NCBI RefSeq assembly: GCF_029227915.1
Contig: NC_079883.1
Coordinates: 4,524,001 to 4,588,000, forward strand
Direction: 5' to 3'
Length of the DNA: 64,000 bases
DNA from: Hydractinia symbiolongicarpus
Lineage: Eukaryota; Cnidaria; Hydrozoa; Anthoathecata; Hydractiniidae
Shown one piece after another: positions 32,831 through 44,542 of the stretch. The position numbers and the translations under genes are program-made. The notes below the pieces were generated by a model. That model did not search any database. It saw only the letters and a program-made list of their open reading frames with translations, and had not been told where the DNA came from. Every line of letters begins with the position of its first letter. Position 1 is the stretch's first letter.

Positions 32831-33509
32831 ACAATCATCAGATAATTGTCAAAAATTAACGTTCAGAGAATATTTAAGATATTATCATGTTTACTGAATG
32901 AAAATTAACAATGTTTAGATATTCATTTCTAAACCAAATTATTCGTTGCCTAATTTTTGTACAGCAATTGTAATGCCTATTTTCGTACAAAATTGCCCAT
33001 CTTCGTACAAGCGCGAAAAGTGACCAACCTCGTACAACGGGTCAATTTCGTACGGAACATGTATATATCTGCACCTGAATTCCGATGAAAACTTTTACCA
33101 ACCAAGGGATAAATATCCCCAGATAACAAAAATGTCCGAGAATAAACACTTTCTGAAAGTTCTTTTTGCATTTTACGAACAGATTCAACATTATCACACT
33201 TTAAATAAATCAGTAAGCACCCGCGTCAACATTCTGCAGCAGCCATGATAGTACGGAAGGAATCCAAGCCAAAAGGCGTGAGTCTTTGACTAATCCAGAC
33301 GGATGGGAGTTAAAACTATAGCCTAACGGGTTATAAGTAACCACGCAGCACGGAACCTAAATTTTCTACGCTGGCTGCGGGCCACATATTGTTGGACTAC
33401 GCATAGAGTGTGAAAATTACGTCACGATTTTGATGTCACATGCCCCTTAGGTGAGATGGGGAGGGTTGCGGGCCATAGCTTTTTGATTTTTGACTGACTG
33501 AGTGACTGA

Positions 33510-33524
33510 TTAGTCAAAATGAAT
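33510..33524. other. Target-site duplication, 3' side of the RLE retrotransposon
   Basis: The 15-bp TTAGTCAAAATGAAT here is repeated at 36816-36830, bracketing the retrotransposon. Confidence 0.7.
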
Positions 33525-33686
33525 ATAATTCTTAGAAATTATAAAATTACATAGTATCATCCGTTTATTCGGCTTGATACCTTGAAAATTCAAACATACG
33601 TTATTTTATATAATTTTGTTTTGGTCTATTTCTATAGCGAGAGACCGCCGCTCAAAATATATAATATATATATAATACTATTTCGG

Positions 33687-33985
33687 CTATCGGAATTCCC
33701 TTATTTCCGATAGTGTGTTGGTCAAAGACATGTCGATATCAGATATGTTAACATCCCGCCGCAATGATCTTGATCCACGCAGGCATAGCAATGTCGATCG
33801 GAGTAACGAAAAGCAAATTTTCGTTCTGACAAACGTCATAGCGATAGACGTTGGTATACCACGTTTATCTGCTATCAACTCAGCAAGACGTTGATAGAAT
33901 CTCTTGCATTCCCTTCCTAACCCACCGTGTGTAGAAAACACCAAAGGTGTAAAAGAACCATTTTCAACCTGCAAAACCCCTTTCG
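33687..33985 (-). pseudogene. Out-of-frame C-terminal block of the RLE retrotransposon
   Basis: After the frame change this encodes VLQVENGSFTPLVFSTHGG, then a basic helical region ending in LLRSTLLCLRGSR and a short tail with the stop at 33687. This block follows the endonuclease in related elements. Whether the 1-nt difference is a mutation, programmed shift or sequencing error cannot be told here. Confidence 0.7.
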
Positions 33986-36750
33986 TTGTATGATCTTTTC
34001 TTTTCTTGCTCATTCCTTTCATAGCAACGTTTGATTTCTGTGTTCCTATACCTCTGGGCGTTAAGGTCAAAGACCCTGACATCGCAGAATACCCGTTGGC
34101 CAGGAATCCAGAAACCAAGTGCGCTAACATCTAATCGCGCTTCATTTGATGTGATCGCACTTTTCTGGTCAAAGCGTTCGTTTTGTAGTGGAGCAAGCAT
34201 CGGTTCAATTCGTACGTCTTTACACACTTCTTTCAAAAGCTGAGCAGTTATATCACGAACTTCGTTATGACGTTGTGTGACAAACCCACCCTTTTTGCAG
34301 GATAACGCATGAGCAAGATCAAACTTTGAGCCACATGCACATTCAAATGGTAACCTGGGTAATTCCCAGTTATATCGAATTCTCAATGCGTCGAAAAACT
34401 GCTCCTTTGTGAGGTAGTAACCACTCTCTTTTATTGGTAGAGTCGTCAACCAGTTTGACGCACCTATTTCCTGATTTGCTTCGTTCTGGCTCTTAGCACT
34501 TTCATCCATTTGTGACAATAGTCCTTGCAGAATGTTTTGATGGCTTTTATTTCTCTCAGACTTTATTTGGCTTTTCGTTTTGCTGATCTCGTTCGCATTT
34601 TTATTTTGTCTGAGAAGAATATTTACGAGCTCCGTCGTCATTTTCCGAGAATTCTCGTATTCTGTGTCAGAAACATTCTCAAGGATTTTTATTCCTAGAC
34701 CCCCGAGACGTGGTGGCAAGGACATTAGCTCCCTCTCTACATCGTTTACAATATGACCACCAGTAATCGCCGGCAGCAGTTGGTGTCTTATTACACTTTC
34801 CACTGGTCGCAGTAATGATGATATTTCTGGGATGGTCCGTAAATAGTATGTGAAGCGATGTTGATATCCACTAACATAGCATGTGTAAGCTGCTTGTGGT
34901 TCGATAACAGCTATTTCTGAAATTAGTGTGATTTCTTTCACCCATTTCGCGACAATGTCTTCAACGTACTCTTTTCGAAAAGTCTCACTGCCAATAACTG
35001 CTCCGAGATGTCGTTCTCCTGTACATGTAATTTGGATATTTGTTTCTTTGAAGTGTGTTTTTGCTCCTTCAATGTTCTTATCTTTCACAATTAGCCATGA
35101 TTTCTTTGGCTGTGGTTGGTAACCAAATTTTGGGCCTTCCACAATGAGCTCGTCCCACCATTTCCGAATGGTGGAAAAATTTCCAACAGCTGTTAAGTCA
35201 TCAGCAAAAGCTACCAATTTCATATCAATATCAGCAATGTTTTTCATTCTATCAAGTAATGGTGTGAGTCCTATTGCGTAAATGGCCATCCCCAACGGGT
35301 CGCCTTGAGTGGTACCTTCTCTTGAACTCAGTTCAGTTCCACCAATCACAAAAAGTCTCGCAGGCTTTATGTAGCAGTTGTTGATGTATGTTGCTAGAAT
35401 CGGGCAAATGATCTTGGTATTATGAAGTGTTGCACTACGGTTCAAGCTATTGAAGGCATTTGCAGCATCAACTAATAAGACACATTCGGCTTCTTCACTA
35501 GAGTATGCATCTTTCATTGCATGTATAGCAGCTTCGCACCCAGATTCATGACCGGAGCACATCTGAATTTTTGAACAAGATTCAATAACATCATTCTTTG
35601 ATGCGTACATCACGGCTTTTCCAATAATGCGTCTTAAAACCTCTCCTACTCCGATAGGTCTAAGACCAGGGTTCTTGTCTAAAGGCACAAGACGACATCC
35701 TAAATACGCCTCTAAAGAATTATCGTTTACTTCTTCATGGCAAAGTCTTCTTGCAAACTTAGCTATCGCTTTCCGTAAATCTGTTCCAGTGTCGCCATAA
35801 ACTCTAGACGCTATGATTTTGATCCATCCATTCGCATCCATTCCAGATGGTCCAGAGCCGCCTTTTGTTGTCTTCGCTGCTCGCATTATCATGTCTTCGT
35901 CAATGACGTCATATACAACGGAATTAACTGATTTGATCGGACCTTGTATCAGCGTGTCTTCGTATGATTCACTTCCTTCAGGATGTTTTTGTCGTAGCAT
36001 TTCAAGAGTTTCGTCATTCAAAGGAAGTATTCCTCCAGACATATTGTTCGTCACCACATTAATCGCTTTATGAACATCTCCTTTTTGCATATGGTTCCGG
36101 AACTTCCTTGAAATAACTGCAATATCTTGCTTTTTTATTACTTTAGGTAGTCGGCTTTGAATCGTCTGTGCCTCATCCATTAAGCTCATAAAATCTCCTT
36201 TAAACCATTGTGTTAGACGTCTGTTTAATGCTTCTACGTGCTCCTTAGATTTCGATGCTTGTGATGGTTTTTGCAGCAGCAGAGCAGGCATGATATGTAT
36301 AGCTTCTAATGCTATAGCTCTTAAAGGTGTGTTTTCAATCCACGCATTGAGCAATCTTGTGGTCTCACGTATGTAGGATTTACCTGCGTTTCCATTAGGC
36401 AGCATAAACAAGTTTCGTTTCCAATAAACAATTCTGCTGTAACATTCCTCGATGTCATTGACTGCTTCACTTCCTTTAACATTACTCCAATAAAACTTCT
36501 CTGGAGCATCAGCAAAATGATGTTGAGATGAAGTTGCGTCTTCTGGAACGTTTCGTTGTTGATTTATATCCTGTTGTGTTTGTGCAATGTTCTGTGTCAA
36601 CACTTTACAATACTTCAAGTGCTGTACCAAACCTCTATACGTTTTAAACTTTCGGTGACATTTCATACACGGAAAAGTCTCTTGACTCTGCTCAACACTA
36701 TCAATTCTTGAATTCGATGACGATGGTTGCTTATGACCTCTTTTAACCAT
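33964..36750 (-). CDS. RT plus restriction-like endonuclease polyprotein (C-terminus frameshifted)
   Basis: 928 residues. A CCHC-type finger (CMKCHRKF...HLKYC) is at about 28-48. The RT carries LLVDAANAFNSLNR (motif A), GTTQGDPLGMAIYAIG and LVAFADDLTAVG (motif C). The endonuclease region has the knuckle CACGSKFDLAHALSC, GGFVTQRHNEVRD, and catalytic-type ARLDVSA with VFCDVRVFD. In the family the ORF continues after a KKRSYNER motif with a conserved basic block. Here a run of four Gs near 33985 shifts the frame and the ORF stops after GFAG, while the block continues in the other frame at 33687-33980. Cleavage-primed reverse transcription is the expected activity. Confidence 0.85.
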   Translation of the reverse strand: MVKRGHKQPSSSNSRIDSVEQSQETFPCMKCHRKFKTYRGLVQHLKYCKVLTQNIAQTQQDINQQRNVPEDATSSQHHFADAPEKFYWSNVKGSEAVNDIEECYSRIVYWKRNLFMLPNGNAGKSYIRETTRLLNAWIENTPLRAIALEAIHIMPALLLQKPSQASKSKEHVEALNRRLTQWFKGDFMSLMDEAQTIQSRLPKVIKKQDIAVISRKFRNHMQKGDVHKAINVVTNNMSGGILPLNDETLEMLRQKHPEGSESYEDTLIQGPIKSVNSVVYDVIDEDMIMRAAKTTKGGSGPSGMDANGWIKIIASRVYGDTGTDLRKAIAKFARRLCHEEVNDNSLEAYLGCRLVPLDKNPGLRPIGVGEVLRRIIGKAVMYASKNDVIESCSKIQMCSGHESGCEAAIHAMKDAYSSEEAECVLLVDAANAFNSLNRSATLHNTKIICPILATYINNCYIKPARLFVIGGTELSSREGTTQGDPLGMAIYAIGLTPLLDRMKNIADIDMKLVAFADDLTAVGNFSTIRKWWDELIVEGPKFGYQPQPKKSWLIVKDKNIEGAKTHFKETNIQITCTGERHLGAVIGSETFRKEYVEDIVAKWVKEITLISEIAVIEPQAAYTCYVSGYQHRFTYYLRTIPEISSLLRPVESVIRHQLLPAITGGHIVNDVERELMSLPPRLGGLGIKILENVSDTEYENSRKMTTELVNILLRQNKNANEISKTKSQIKSERNKSHQNILQGLLSQMDESAKSQNEANQEIGASNWLTTLPIKESGYYLTKEQFFDALRIRYNWELPRLPFECACGSKFDLAHALSCKKGGFVTQRHNEVRDITAQLLKEVCKDVRIEPMLAPLQNERFDQKSAITSNEARLDVSALGFWIPGQRVFCDVRVFDLNAQRYRNTEIKRCYERNEQEKKRSYNERGFAG

Positions 36751-36815
36751 TTTTATCCAATAAACTGTGAAAATGATGTTTCGTCGTTACTTCAATTAAT
36801 TCTTCGCATTAATTC

Positions 36816-36830
36816 TTAGTCAAAATGAAT
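36816..36830. other. Target-site duplication, 5' side of the RLE retrotransposon
   Basis: Copy of the 15-bp repeat at 33510-33524. A further copy of this side occurs at 41651-41665 because of the tandem duplication. Confidence 0.7.
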
Positions 36831-37120
36831 CAGTCAAAATCTGTAAGCTATAATTTGCAACCCTCTCAGTCTATATGGTAGCGACGGCACAAATTTGACG
36901 TCAACATCGCCATAGGCGAAATGGAGAGGGCTGTGAACCATGGCTTTTTTTCGCCGTAAATAAATTACAATCTGATTTTTTAACGCGCTCCGTCTGCAAC
37001 TCCTGGATTGTCGACATCAATCGCTTGGCTAACATTTTTCGTCAAATTTACACTTAGTCACGCGACTTATCTGACTAACCCTGGATCCGCACCTGTATTT
37101 TTTACGCCTTTCCATTTTAT

Positions 37121-37161
37121 TTATAAAAGTATATATATAATATATATATATACTTTTATAA
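37121..37161. repeat. AT-rich perfect palindrome
   Basis: TTATAAAAGTATATATAT and its complement around a short AT centre can extrude a cruciform. It is copied at 41956-41996 by the tandem duplication. Confidence 0.8.
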
Positions 37162-39344
37162 GTTAAATTTTATAGTTTAGGAAATATACGCATTATTCTC
37201 AACATGGGCAAAAAGGGTTTGACGTATCCTTAACTTAAGGCTAAAATTGTTGAGTCAGCAGAAATTTCTATTTAAAAATGTATCATAAAAATTTCTACGA
37301 GTTTCTACGAGCTCAACGACCATCTCGTTATTTTTCATCAGCTTCTGTTTTTAACCCTGATAAAACGGTGTGCGGATTTTTTTGTTTATTCTTATTTTTT
37401 TAACAATAGCCTTTGGTTTTTTTAAAAAAATTCTTTGTTAGCATCCCCTGCTGCATCGAACGCTGTTAAAAGAAAAATGTTCCGACTAAAAAGATTTCCG
37501 CACACCGTATCATGGCTGCATGATTCACCAAGCATGTCTGAAAATTTTAAATTAAAACGAAAATGCTATCGAAAGTTAAAGCTCAGGTAGCATAAAAAAG
37601 ATCGTCTTAAATTTCTACATAATACGCCATCTTTGTTGTTATTAACGTTTCTCTTTAATAATTACGTCATTTCTTCCTGTACAATTACGCGAGTGCATAG
37701 ACTTAAACTATATTCGGCAGAACTAATTAATTATTCGTGAATTTTATTTTAAAGAGGAATTGTTGCGGCTGAATATTTTTAGTGAAAGATAATAGTATTT
37801 TAGCCATAAAATTTTGATAAGTGTGTTATAACAGAAAAAAATGAATATATAGTCTGAAAATAACCTTTCGTAACTAATTATGTAAAAAAAAAATCCAATT
37901 TTTAAAAGGGTTACTGCCACCAGGTGTGAGTAAGGGAAAAAATCTCATTTCATTAAAAAAAATTTTTTTTTACACATTCGTATAGATTCGAACATGAGCT
38001 TTTTGATAGTAAAGAAAAAAAGTTATAAAACAATATGGAAAAATGTCTTTATTCTAAAAAACCTACTTTACATTCATAACACACATAACTTTATTGTACT
38101 CACAAAAAACACATTTCTGAATGTTCATAAGTTCATTATCTTGGGAATAACTTTTACTCACTTTCAGACGAGCGAACTTTCATGATAATGCAATTACCGT
38201 CATTAAAGATTATAAAAAAGCAATAGTTATATTTATGCGGAACTTTTTATATTTTTTCATTTTTTACTTTTATCTGTGTCCTTTCTTCTTATTATTTGTT
38301 ATCTTACCCATGTTGTTTCGTTATGATCAAAGTGTGGAAGTGAGTAGACATTTGCGAAATAATGAACTTTGAAAAAGTCTTTACATCTCGGGTGCTTTTT
38401 TGAATTAGGGTGTAACTCGAGTTATGATGCTATTTGTGATGAAACGAAGGAAATAATTTAGTACTTAACTTTGATGGGAAATATCTTTAAAAGTAAAACA
38501 TTTAAAGCATAATTCAAAAATGCTCCCGAGATATATGTATAGTGAATACAAAATTGCAAACAAAATGTATGAAAATCTTTTAGTTTTGTAAATGGAACAA
38601 ATTTTCTAAACAAGGGGGTCATTTTTTAAGGCGTTTTTTATGATGTAAAATTATTTTTTTCAAATGATATTTAGATCATTATCTAGATAATTTTAAATGC
38701 TTTTGGAATATAGCTAAGTCAATGCATTGAGCACCATTCAATTTTAGTTACACGATTTTTAATACATAGCACTTCTTTCCCTTACTCACACCTTAAGCAT
38801 AAATTGTTAGACATGTCTGTGTCACTTTGATTTCCCTGGAGAGGAATTTATGCTGCTCTTCTTTACTTTAGATGTTTGTTCAACTGATCCAGAATTAAGG
38901 AGAATAACGGGTGGATGAGCTAGTCTTATGCAGTGTCGTTTTTAACTTCATAACTATTTTTAAATTAACTACATGTTTTTTTACGTGGAAATCAAAAAGA
39001 TATTTCGCAGCTAATTCGCCGCCGAATTCGCCATTCACAATATGTTCGTGAAAACCTCCTTTAGAGTTAACTTGTCGAACTGTATTTATATAATGTGAAT
39101 GATAATAAATCAGTAAAAAAAAAGTTCTCTTTCTCTTTTTAAACATGATTATCTCAAAATATATCTCATTTCTTTATTTTTGTTTCGTTTTTATTTGGAC
39201 GAAGTTGGAAGAATGATTATACTTGATGCTGTATCTATGCTCCCTTGAAATCTAGATAGTTCGTATAGGTAGTCTAAGATAAGAAACATTCAAATGCTAT
39301 GCTTTTTAAAACCACGTAATTCAGCGATAAGTCGCAGTAATAAT
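37162..39344. other. Non-coding flank of the retrotransposon, part of the duplicated unit
   Basis: No supported gene. About 200 bp at 37563-37760 is a dispersed repeat that recurs, more diverged, at 59705-59895. GTGTGAGTAAGGGAAA near 37924 and its inverse TTTCCCTTACTCACAC near 38776 mark an inverted pair about 850 bp apart, possibly the ends of a non-autonomous DNA element. The same content recurs in copy 2 to 44223. Confidence 0.45.
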
Positions 39345-41585
39345 TCATTTTTTATAATCAAAAAAAGCTGTTAGATTTAAGTTTTCTTTATTTGGCTTTA
39401 TTTGGCTTTTCGTTTTGCTGATCTCGTTCGCATTTTTATTTTGTCTGAGAAGAATATTTACGAGCTCCGTCGTCATTTTCCGAGAATTCTCGTATTCTGT
39501 GTCAGAAACATTCTCAAGGATTTTTATTCCTAGACCCCCGAGACGTGGTGGCAAGGACATTAGCTCCCTCTCTACATCGTTTACAATATGACCACCAGTA
39601 ATAGCCGGCAACAGTTGGTGTCTTATTACACTTTCCACTGGTCGCAGTAATGATGATATTTCTGGGATGGTCCGTAAATAGTATGTGAAGCGATGTTGAT
39701 ATCCACTAACATAGCATGTGTAAGCTGCTTGTGGTTCGATAACAGCTATTTCTGAAATTAGTGTGATTTCTTTCACCCATTTCGCGACAATGTCTTCAAC
39801 GTACTCTTTTCGAAAAGTCTCACTGCCAATAACTGCTCCGAGATGTCGTTCTCCTGTACATGTAATTTGGATATTTGTTTCTTTGAAGTGTGTTTTTGCT
39901 CCTTCAATGTTCTTATCTTTCACAATTAGCCATGATTTCTTTGGCTGTGGTTGGTAACCAAATTTTGGGCCTTCCACAATGAGCTCGTCCCACCATTTCC
40001 GAATGGTGGAAAAATTTCCAACAGCTGTTAAGTCATCAGCAAAAGCTACCAATTTCATATCAATATCAGCAATGTTTTTCATTCTATCAAGTAATGGTGT
40101 GAGTCCTATTGCGTAAATGGCCATCCCCAACGGGTCGCCTTGAGTGGTACCTTCTCTTGAACTCAGTTCAGTTCCACCAATCACAAAAAGTCTCGCAGGC
40201 TTTATGTAGCAGTTGTTGATGTATGTTGCTAGAATCGGGCAAATGATCTTGGTATTATGAAGTGTTGCACTACGGTTCAAGCTATTGAAGGCATTTGCAG
40301 CATCAACTAATAAGACACATTCGGCTTCTTCACTAGAGTATGCATCTTTCATTGCATGTATAGCAGCTTCGCACCCAGATTCATGACCGGAGCACATCTG
40401 AATTTTTGAACAAGATTCAATAACATCATTCTTTGATGCGTACATCACGGCTTTTCCAATAATGCGTCTTAAAACCTCTCCTACTCCGATAGGTCTAAGA
40501 CCAGGGTTCTTGTCTAAAGGCACAAGACGACATCCTAAATACGCCTCTAAAGAATTATCGTTTACTTCTTCATGGCAAAGTCTTCTTGCAAACTTAGCTA
40601 TCGCTTTCCGTAAATCTGTTCCAGTGTCGCCATAAACTCTAGACGCTATGATTTTGATCCATCCATTCGCATCCATTCCAGATGGTCCAGAGCCGCCTTT
40701 TGTTGTCTTCGCTGCTCGCATTATCATGTCTTCGTCAATGACGTCATATACAACGGAATTAACTGATTTGATCGGACCTTGTATCAGCGTGTCTTCGTAT
40801 GATTCACTTCCTTCAGGATGTTTTTGTCGTAGCATTTCAAGAGTTTCGTCATTCAAAGGAAGTATTCCTCCAGACATATTGTTCGTCACCACATTAATCG
40901 CTTTATGAACATCTCCTTTTTGCATATGGTTCCGGAACTTCCTTGAAATAACTGCAATATCTTGCTTTTTTATTACTTTAGGTAGTCGGCTTTGAATCGT
41001 CTGTGCCTCATCCATTAAGCTCATAAAATCTCCTTTAAACCATTGTGTTAGACGTCTGTTTAATGCTTCTACGTGCTCCTTAGATTTCGATGCTTGTGAT
41101 GGTTTTTGCAGCAGCAGAGCAGGCATGATATGTATAGCTTCTAATGCTATAGCTCTTAAAGGTGTGTTTTCAATCCACGCATTGAGCAATCTTGTGGTCT
41201 CACGTATGTAGGATTTACCTGCGTTTCCATTAGGCAGCATAAACAAGTTTCGTTTCCAATAAACAATTCTGCTGTAACATTCCTCGATGTCATTGACTGC
41301 TTCACTTCCTTTAACATTACTCCAATAAAACTTCTCTGGAGCATCAGCAAAATGATGTTGAGATGAAGTTGCGTCTTCTGGAACGTTTCGTTGTTGATTT
41401 ATATCCTGTTGTGTTTGTGCAATGTTCTGTGTCAACACTTTACAATACTTCAAGTGCTGTACCAAACCTCTATACGTTTTAAACTTTCGGTGACATTTCA
41501 TACACGGAAAAGTCTCTTGACTCTGCTCAACACTATCAATTCTTGAATTCGATGACGATGGTTGCTTATGACCTCTTTTAACCAT
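39345..41585 (-). pseudogene. Truncated duplicate of the RLE retrotransposon ORF
   Basis: It is identical in protein sequence to the N-terminal 730 or so residues of the ORF at 33964-36750 (finger and RT), then runs through the duplication junction into about 16 foreign residues ending FFDYKK. The endonuclease domain is lost, so the copy cannot retrotranspose by itself. The two base differences seen in the coding part do not change the protein. Confidence 0.9.
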
Positions 41586-44223
41586 TTTTATCCAATAAAC
41601 TGTGAAAATGATGTTTCGTCGTTACTTCAATTAATTCTTCGCATTAATTCTTAGTCAAAATGAATCAGTCAAAATCTGTAAGCTATAATTTGCAACCCTC
41701 TCAGTCTATATGGTAGCGACGGCACAAATTTGACGTCAACATCGCCATAGGCGAAATGGAGAGGGCTGTGAACCATGGCTTTTTTTCGCCGTAAATAAAT
41801 TACAATCTGATTTTTTAACGCGCTCCGTCTGCAACTCCTGGATTGTCGACATCAATCGCTTGGCTAACATTTTTCGTCAAATTTACACTTAGTCACGCGA
41901 CTTATCTGACTAACCCTGGATCCGCACCTGTATTTTTTACGCCTTTCCATTTTATTTATAAAAGTATATATATAATATATATATATACTTTTATAAGTTA
42001 AATTTTATAGTTTAGGAAATATACGCATTATTCTCAACATGGGCAAAAAGGGTTTGACGTATCCTTAACTTAAGGCTAAAATTGTTGAGTCAGCAGAAAT
42101 TTCTATTTAAAAATGTATCATAAAAATTTCTACGAGTTTCTACGAGCTCAACGACCATCTCGTTATTTTTCATCAGCTTCTGTTTTTAACCCTGATAAAA
42201 CGGTGTGCGGATTTTTTTGTTTATTCTTATTTTTTTAACAATAGCCTTTGGTTTTTTTAAAAAAATTCTTTGTTGGCATCCCCTGCTGCATCGAACGCTG
42301 TTAAAAGAAAAATGTTCCGACTAAAAAGATTTCCGCACACCGTATCATGGCTGCATGATTCACCAAGCATGTCTGAAAATTTTAAATTAAAACGAAAATG
42401 CTATCGAAAGTTAAAGCTCAGGTAGCATAAAAAAGATCGTCTTAAATTTCTACATAATACGCCATCTTTGTTGTTATTAACGTTTCTCTTTAATAATTAC
42501 GTCATTTCTTCCTGTACAATTACGCGAGTGCATAGACTTAAACTATATTCGGCAGAACTAATTAATTATTCGTGAATTTTATTTTAAAGAGGAATTGTTG
42601 CGGCTGAATATTTTTAGTGAAAGATAATAGTATTTTAGCCATAAAATTTTGATAAGTGTGTTATAACAGAAAAAAATGAATATATAGTCTGAAAATAACC
42701 TTTCGTAACTAATTATGTAAAAAAAAAATCCAATTTTTAAAAGGGTTACTGCCACCAGGTGTGAGTAAGGGAAAAAATCTCATTTCATTAAAAAAAATTT
42801 TTTTTTACACATTCGTATAGATTCGAACATGAGCTTTTTGATAGTAAAGAAAAAAAGTTATAAAACAATATGGAAAAATGTCTTTATTCTAAAAAACCTA
42901 CTTTACATTCATAACACACATAACTTTATTGTACTCACAAAAAACACATTTCTGAATGTTCATAAGTTCATTATCTTGGGAATAACTTTTACTCACTTTC
43001 AGACGAGCGAACTTTCATGATAATGCAATTACCGTCATTAAAGATTATAAAAAAGCAATAGTTATATTTATGCGGAACTTTTTATATTTTTTCATTTTTT
43101 ACTTTTATCTGTGTCCTTTCTTCTTATTATTTGTTATCTTACCCATGTTGTTTCGTTATGATCAAAGTGTGGAAGTGAGTAGACATTTGCGAAATAATGA
43201 ACTTTGAAAAAGTCTTTACATCTCGGGTGCTTTTTTGAATTAGGGTGTAACTCGAGTTATGATGCTATTTGTGATGAAACGAAGGAAATAATTTAGTACT
43301 TAACTTTGATGGGAAATATCTTTAAAAGTAAAACATTTAAAGCATAATTCAAAAATGCTCCCGAGATATATGTATAGTGAATACAAAATTGCAAACAAAA
43401 TGTATGAAAATCTTTTAGTTTTGTAAATGGAACAAATTTTCTAAACAAGGGGGTCATTTTTTAAGGCGTTTTTTATGATGTAAAATTATTTTTTTCAAAT
43501 GATATTTAGATCATTATCTAGATAATTTTAAATGCTTTTGGAATATAGCTAAGTCAATGCATTGAGCACCATTCAATTTTAGTTACACGATTTTTAATAC
43601 ATAGCACTTCTTTCCCTTACTCACACCTTAAGCATAAATTGTTAGACATGTCTGTGTCACTTTGATTTCCCTGGAGAGGAATTTATGCTGCTCTTCTTTA
43701 CTTTAGATGTTTGTTCAACTGATCCAGAATTAAGGAGAATAACGGGTGGATGAGCTAGTCTTATGCAGTGTCGTTTTTAACTTCATAACTATTTTTAAAT
43801 TAACTACATGTTTTTTTACGTGGAAATCAAAAAGATATTTCGCAGCTAATTCGCCGCCGAATTCGCCATTCACAATATGTTCGTGAAAACCTCCTTTAGA
43901 GTTAACTTGTCGAACTGTATTTATATAATGTGAATGATAATAAATCAGTAAAAAAAAAGTTCTCTTTCTCTTTTTAAACATGATTATCTCAAAATATATC
44001 TCATTTCTTTATTTTTGTTTCGTTTTTATTTGGACGAAGTTGGAAGAATGATTATACTTGATGCTGTATCTATGCTCCCTTGAAATCTAGATAGTTCGTA
44101 TAGGTAGTCTAAGATAAGAAACATTCAAATGCTATGCTTTTTAAAACCACGTAATTCAGCGATAAGTCGCAGTAATAATTCATTTTTTATAATCAAAAAA
44201 AGCTGTTAGATTTAAGTTTTCTT
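39396..44223. repeat. Tandem duplication of 4.8 kb, copy 2
   Basis: Second copy. At the junction CTTTATTTGG is present twice in a row (39386-39395, 39396-39405) but once at the start of copy 1 (34561). Right of 44223 the sequence is unique and leads into the SAM-domain gene. Confidence 0.95.
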
Positions 44224-44542
44224 GGCATGTACCTTCGTCATCACAGACGTTCGTTTTGACCAGCTTTTTATGAACTATACATTACGCTACGTTGGCAGAA
44301 GGGAGGAGACCCTATTGATAAGCTCTTGGAGACAACATTCTCCTTTACCTGTTAAATCACCAGAAATATATTGGATTCCGTCAGCCAAACATGTATAGCA
44401 AAGAAGTGCTGCAAAGAAAGGGCCACGTAAGATGAACCCAGAGAAACATATCAGCAACTTACATAACATCCAAATCTATCGACATCTATTTACAAATCTA
44501 CAAGTATTTTTATATACAATTTCAGCTTAAGGGGATTTAAAA

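Larger units (their letters stand above)
33525..36815 (-). mobile_element. Non-LTR retrotransposon with restriction-like endonuclease
   Basis: A 3.3-kb element on the minus strand bounded by a 15-bp target-site duplication. The 5' UTR is about 65 bp and the 3' sequence after the last coding frame about 160 bp, including AT-rich repeats at 33655-33680. A single-ORF design with N-terminal zinc finger, RT and C-terminal restriction-like endonuclease places it among the early-branching R2/NeSL/CRE-like groups. There are no LTRs. It looks complete at both ends apart from one frameshift. Confidence 0.78.
34561..39388. repeat. Tandem duplication of 4.8 kb, copy 1
   Basis: Matches 39396-44223 at a constant offset of 4835 bp. 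Only three differences were noticed (34768, 34776, 37440). The unit includes 2.2 kb of the RLE retrotransposon ORF and 2.6 kb of upstream flank, so its limits do not respect the retrotransposon ends. Confidence 0.95.
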
